From positions 9,203,591-9,267,590 of the forward strand of contig CAKAKS010000067.1 in NCBI GenBank assembly GCA_916700875.1: 64,000 bases of DNA. Direction: 5' to 3'. Under the pieces are notes generated by a model that was not told the DNA's origin, ran no database searches, and worked only from the letters and a program-made list of their open reading frames with translations. The stretch is from Sebastes aleutianus (taxonomy: Eukaryota; Chordata; Actinopteri; Perciformes; Sebastidae). Shown here piece by piece: positions 58,658-64,000 of the stretch (its first letter is position 1; each line of letters begins with the position of its first letter). The position numbers were made by a program, and so were the translations under genes.

Positions 58658-61600
58658 CTAGAACTATGTTTTTAAAGGTCCTTTAGGGGGTTTCCAGGGG
58701 GTCCCTAGTAAAAGGGAGAATCATTTATTTTCACTATAATTCCATCCATAAGTAACACAATGTCAGAATGTATGACTATTTTGGTCATGGGTTTCATATA
58801 CTTTCTGTAATAAAACATCTAAAAGCAAAAGTCCTACCAAATGGGGGTCCGTGGTCTAATTTGAGTCAGTTTAGGGGTCCTCCAAGTGAAAAAGTTTAGG
58901 AACCACCAGTAGGCTATAGAGAACCATTAAGTGACATTTTGAATGCATGACTTTTATTTGTATCAGAGTATTTCTACACTGTGGTATTGGTACTTTTACT
59001 TTTTCATAAAATATTCATCTCCTTAGGCTAGATGTTTCGCTCCTAGTTTTTCCCTCCGAGCTATTATGCTAAGCTCATTAGCATTCATTAACAGCTGTTA
59101 ACTGCAATTGTATAATTGGCTGCGAATTAGTTCATCATTCTGTGGAGGCAGTTAAGTAAAAGATCCACCTAGCAGCGTACATAGCCTGTATCCTGTAATG
59201 TTAATTGTTGATTAAATGTGAAGCAACAGTAACAGGTGGCCCAAAAACTTGTCCCCAAGACTACCTGAGAATCTTGGGGAGGAAATCTGAATAAGAAACC
59301 TCATGAATCTCCATGAGCATGCCCTTATAAGCAAGGCATTTAACCCCCAACGGTTCAGTTGGAGCTGTTCTGTGGCCAACAACACAAGGAAACTTGTGGT
59401 TGTCCTCCACCTCCCTCGAGTGATTGTGTGGAGCTTTAGTATGAGTATGAAGGCGGTGCTGAAAAAGAGCATGTACTTCATGCTTTCTCTCTAAATAAAT
59501 ACAAATCTTTGTTTTGCCAAGTTGTAACTTGGAGAACATTAAAATGAGTATTTGGCTGCAGCGTCACGGCGACTGGCTACGTTCCATCAATATTTTGACT
59601 CAATAGTTCCAAGATCCTTTGCCCCGTGCCGCCCACCTTCCTTCTCACAGCATGGCGGAGCTCAAACAAACCCAAAGAGGTGGCTTTTATTGGTGTTTGA
59701 TATTCAAATCGATGGCATTGGCGAGGAGCGAAATGTATTCAGAATCAGTGGGTGATGGCGGTGGAGGGAGAATTCTGAACACTGAAGGCAAAAAAAAGCC
59801 TTCAAAAAGAATATGCACCAAGCAGAGCCCAGTCAGTGTTTAATCATTTTTTTTTATGTCAACTCAGTGTTTAATAATAAATCAGGAAAATGAGAGGGCT
59901 GAGGTTTCAGTTTGAAACTTCATCCCCTTCAAAGAAACCATCCACATATCTGTTATATTAATGATTCTCTTGTTGCTCACTTAATTTGAATTCAAAAGAC
60001 ATTAAAAGTTTGGATTGCATACATTTTTATATATTTCAACAAAATGTACTGCTTATATCACCAATGTGTTATTCCGCTGCTCACTTGCGTTCAATCCTAA
60101 ATGGGAATGTAGTGATTATAAACCATATTACACTGTATAGTCTCTTGGTAACTATGTTTTCTTATTGATTCTCTATGGATCTGGTGTTAGAAAACAGTGG
60201 GTAGAACAACCCATACTGCTTTTTCATTGACAACACCGAAGTACCATCCACATTCATTGACTATTAAGACAGGCTAACAGGGTGTGAACAAGCAATAAAT
60301 CAATCTGTATTGCTTTGATTGTTACACATGGCTCTTGGTATCAGACTTTAGTATTGGGAAGTTCTCCAATAACGCCTGCAACTTGTTATTGATCCGTTAG
60401 GTCCTGAGGTAAACATTAAAGCATCTTGTTCAACAGAAATTACATGGCACCATAAGCTTTTATTAAATGTGTGAATTCGCCATCGTGTAAATCAAAGTGT
60501 ATCAGCGATCACATGTTGCATGCTATCAACACAACTGCTGCTTCAAGAGATTGTACACATGCATGCAGATGAACGCATCAATCAATAGCATCATAATAGT
60601 ACTTCTCTCAGTAGGAGGTTTATATCGCTGCCAGTGTGTGGCACAACCCCCATATAATCAGCCTCGACAGCTGCTGAAATAGATATCCCAACGAGAGGCT
60701 GCCAACTCTCTGAAGGAGATTTAACTTTCAATAAAAGCTTCTATGAGGTGTGGGTAGTCTGGGACTACAGATGAATGTGCTCCACCCTGTCAACATTCCC
60801 CTTTCAAGAGAAGCAGGCAGCTTGAAGCTAAAAAGGTGGCCCCAGATATGTCATGAAACAATTTATTCCTGAGCGAGAACACACAATAGTCTTTATATTC
60901 TCACGCAGAGTGCATTTCAAAGAAATCTATCCATCTTTTCCTGGACTGAGCCAGAGGCCAGAATCAATACCTCAACCCCTCAATGCTGGAGCCAATTTCT
61001 CCTAAAGATTTTCAAGTCAGACTTAAAAGGCCTTTTGTTATTGTACCTGTAACAAAAGTAAACTTTAAGCATTAAAAGCTGTGTGTGTCAAAGTCTGGTA
61101 CTGTAGCTGTTGTGGAGTGCTATTCACGTCGTCCTCTCTGTGAATGCCAGTGAATGAGTGTAGCAAGGATAGTGAGGGTGGTAATGGAATATTGGAAAAG
61201 CAGATCTGTGGTATTAAATGGAAAATGAGGTGTTTTTGAACATGTTCAGAGTAGAGCTCCTTGGTGAGGTTGTTACTGGCCTTGCTCTGTTCTGTTTGGC
61301 AGCATTTCTGTTTGCAAGATTACATTTGTGAAGTTCTTTTACTTTTGTAGATTCGTGCTTTCCTAATTTTGATGTTTTTACTACCTGCAAATTCAGGGAT
61401 GCTGTTCGGATGCCAACTGTTGTTTCTGTTCTTTGACTTTGTGAGTTATTTTGTTGAACTATTTTAAAAAGTAATAGTTTGACATATTGGGAAATGTAAT
61501 TTCCTGCTTAAATGAGACGATCGATACCACTCTCATATCAAGCTAGTCAGCTTAGCTTAGCCTAAAAACTGAAAAATATTGTGATATTTGATTTTGTCCA

Positions 61601-64000
61601 TATTGCCCAGCCACAAGGAACCTATAAAAGAAGGAAGGGTCATTACGTCATCGTGACACTATTCTAATTTTGCAAGTATATAAAAGGTCCGGATTTATCG
61701 AGGCATATCAAATTTAGCGATTAACGCCACCTCCTGAAAATAATAGGAAACATTATCAATAGAGCTGGCTAACGTTAGCCATCCTGAATATTATTAAATA
61801 TCATTAGCAGTTTGATGGTTGGTTGTTTATTGATGACAAAGATGATCTATTACAATCAAATACATATAGAATACTATAATGGCTTGGCACCAATGTGTTC
61901 AAGTTCAGTGACATAATGACACTTCCTTCTTTTATAGTTTCTTTGTTGCAGTGTATGTGAATGACGTCAGCTGATAGGAAGTAAACATGCACCCAAGCTG
62001 TCACCTAGCAACGCAATTCCGGTGAAACGGTTTTGTCTCAGTAAGACAAGTGAATATTAATAATATTAAAAAAATTTGGATTTATCCTTTTGTTTGACAG
62101 GACATAATGCAGAGGAAGAAGACTGGAAAATTCCCATGAACTCAGGACTTTGCGGGTACAGAACACGGTTGGCACCTGAGGCCACGAGGGCACCTGTGCG
62201 ATAATTACTAGCTACATAATTATTGGTCATTTTCTACCCAGTAATTTTGAGTTACATATGCCGTGTTGCAAAGCAAGCAAATGAACAACAGTGGCATTAG
62301 TGTGCTGTGTGTTGTAGCTTGTATGGCATCAGATAGCATATCCTCCCGGTGAGGAAACTGAGCCCTGTTCCAGCATCGCCACTGCTTCAGTCCCAGTGGC
62401 AGATATCATTGCTGCAAGACCTCCTTAGCCCCTCTGCCAATTCTGCAATTACCAGCTTTCCAACCTGCTCTGTCTGGCTAGGAAATCGCAGGTCTGCTCT
62501 TTGCCCCAATCTGCCTCAATGTCTGCACTTGTTTTAACAAACATCTTGTCTGCTGGCGTCCCTGCAGACTGAAACCACAAGGCAATCTTGGGTAATTTAA
62601 AACCAATGTCGACTATCTCCCTCCACCACCGCCAGTTTAGAGCTTCAGAATCCTGCAGCTAAGCCCCTTAGGGACTGATAGGTCTTTTCACTCTGGCCCT
62701 ATTTCACTTATCTATTGGCAGCTCCTGCCAACTCCTATCTCTGCACTGAATTGCATGTATATATACTATCTGTTTCGGGGACTTTGAACTGAGGGAAGGG
62801 ATTTAGACAATCAATCTCAATATCATTATCAATCACGTCTTGCTGTTCGCCACATTGATTCGGGGGGAAATAAAGAAGTTGGAGTGGAGATTTCCACTGA
62901 TAATCGGCCCAGCTGAGCCATGCACTTGTCAGCAATGTTTTGCAAAACAAAACCGACAAATCACATCTAGTGTGACGGAACAAAATCAGGGCGAAAAGAG
63001 AACATCGCATTTGTAAGTGAAAACGGTCTGATAATGGTCTATGAAGATTTTGATTTGAACAATATTGTGCACAAATTCATTATTTAAAGGAAAGAAGCCC
63101 TTTGGCACTACGTGTAGCTCAAAACCATCTCGTTATAAAAACCTCTTTGCCTTTCTAGGGCATGTTTTTTTGTCTTGTCAACCAAATATCAACTTGATGA
63201 ATGTGCTTTACACCAGGAGTACAACATAGTTCCTGATCAAATCCACCCTTGTGCATGGTTAGATGTACATCGAAGATGACAGGCAGCCTTCTCCTTGGAT
63301 ATGCTAAATTTTGACAGATGATTTCCAAGCTATGTGTGCCAGCACGGTGCTTGACGTTCTCTTCCACTGCGCCTGTCAAGAACTTCCAGTAAATGACTTC
63401 AAATCCATCTCCATTCTGTGTAACCTGCCAGGCACCAATTAAGATAAATATGGAATCTAACCCAGGGACGTGGAACATCCTTATTGTCATTTTTCTCTAA
63501 GCAATAAAAATGAGGACTTCAGGTCTGTCTGCATAGAAGTATCCTGTGGTGATAACACCAAACATTATGCTAATTTTTCTCTTAGCATTGGTCCATTTTG
63601 AATCACAGCTTGCCAGAACTTTGCAGGGATGTTAAGGTCAAATAATATAGTTCAAAGGCTCATTTACACTAAAAAGCAGGAGAGCTCCAAATGCTGAAGA
63701 TCAGATTTAATCAATTTCTGAAGACTGTGGGAAAACCACCTGCTGGGCTCGGTGTTTAGTTTGAAGAGAGGTGGCTTAGGCGCATTCAGACTCTGCCTTG
63801 ACAGCAACAAGGCTGGTTAACAATGGCTTCTCCTCCTATTGTTCCCAGCATCCTCATTCTTGTCTCTATCCACAGAGAGAGAGCTACAGTCTGTCTGTCT
63901 CAGTGCCTCTGCTCTCCACACACACACAGAGAGAGAAAATAGGGCTGTTTCCTATTCAGCTTAATGCCTGTTGATACACTGAATGTCAGAGCGAAACAGG

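Larger units (their letters stand above)
55563..64000 (-). other. ptprm intron 1, partial (runs to the right edge)
   Basis: It begins immediately upstream of exon 2. It contains a DNA transposon (57129-57647), a SINE (58344-58657) and repeat-like sequence near 57.7-57.9, 58.7-58.9 and 61.47-61.57 kb. I looked for a signal-peptide exon ending in a phase-1 donor and did not recognise one. 59.5-61.4 kb and 62.0-64.0 kb show no recognised feature. Confidence 0.65.

Noticed and set aside
63155..63490. 111-codon minus-strand open frame near the right edge
   Set aside because: It is on the ptprm strand, but has no signal peptide, no known domain and no family resemblance, so I could not use it as exon 1 or as a gene.

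Overview
The window is vertebrate genomic DNA, almost certainly from a teleost fish and probably a percomorph. It is intron-rich and mostly AT-rich, with CA and GA microsatellites. It is littered with short non-autonomous DNA transposons whose terminal inverted repeats (TIRs) look like common teleost hAT, TTAA-target and Harbinger-like families, and it has a tRNA-derived SINE. I see no prokaryotic features.

The only gene I can support is on the minus strand: the extracellular part of a type IIB receptor protein tyrosine phosphatase, best matched to PTPRM (RPTP-mu). Eight consecutive coding exons run from about 55.6 kb down to 1.0 kb. They match the family's exons 2 to 9: MAM domain (three exons), Ig domain (two), first FN3 (one), second FN3 (one) and the start of the third FN3. 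All have AG/GT boundaries and compatible phases (1-1, 1-0, 0-1, 1-0, 0-1, 1-1, 1-1, 1-0), and together give 1481 nt of open reading frame (494 codons including split ones). The signal-peptide exon lies beyond the right edge or was not recognised in the last 8.4 kb. The rest of FN3-3, FN3-4, the membrane segment and both phosphatase domains lie beyond the left edge.

Layout from right to left, in transcript order: intron 1 (partial, with the SINE and a DNA transposon), exon 2 (55.5 kb), intron 2 (16.9 kb, many transposons), exon 3 (38.4 kb), intron 3 (a decayed Harbinger-like MADF fragment), exon 4 (34.0 kb), exon 5 (32.0 kb), intron 5 (a nested TTAA element), exon 6 (29.3 kb), intron 6 (a nested cluster at 25.6-27.3 kb), exon 7 (21.5 kb), intron 7 (18.2 kb), exon 8 (3.0 kb), exon 9 (1.1 kb), intron 9 (partial).

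I found no new multi-gene system. The points most worth a second look are in the repeats and splice sites: at least six TTAA-flanked miniature elements, some nested and in opposing orientations around exons 6-7; a hAT element with a perfect 8-bp target duplication and a broken transposase remnant; several long perfect or near-perfect fold-back sequences that would form strong hairpins in the pre-mRNA; and a weak donor site after exon 9. Repeat family names come from recalled motif similarity, not from a search.
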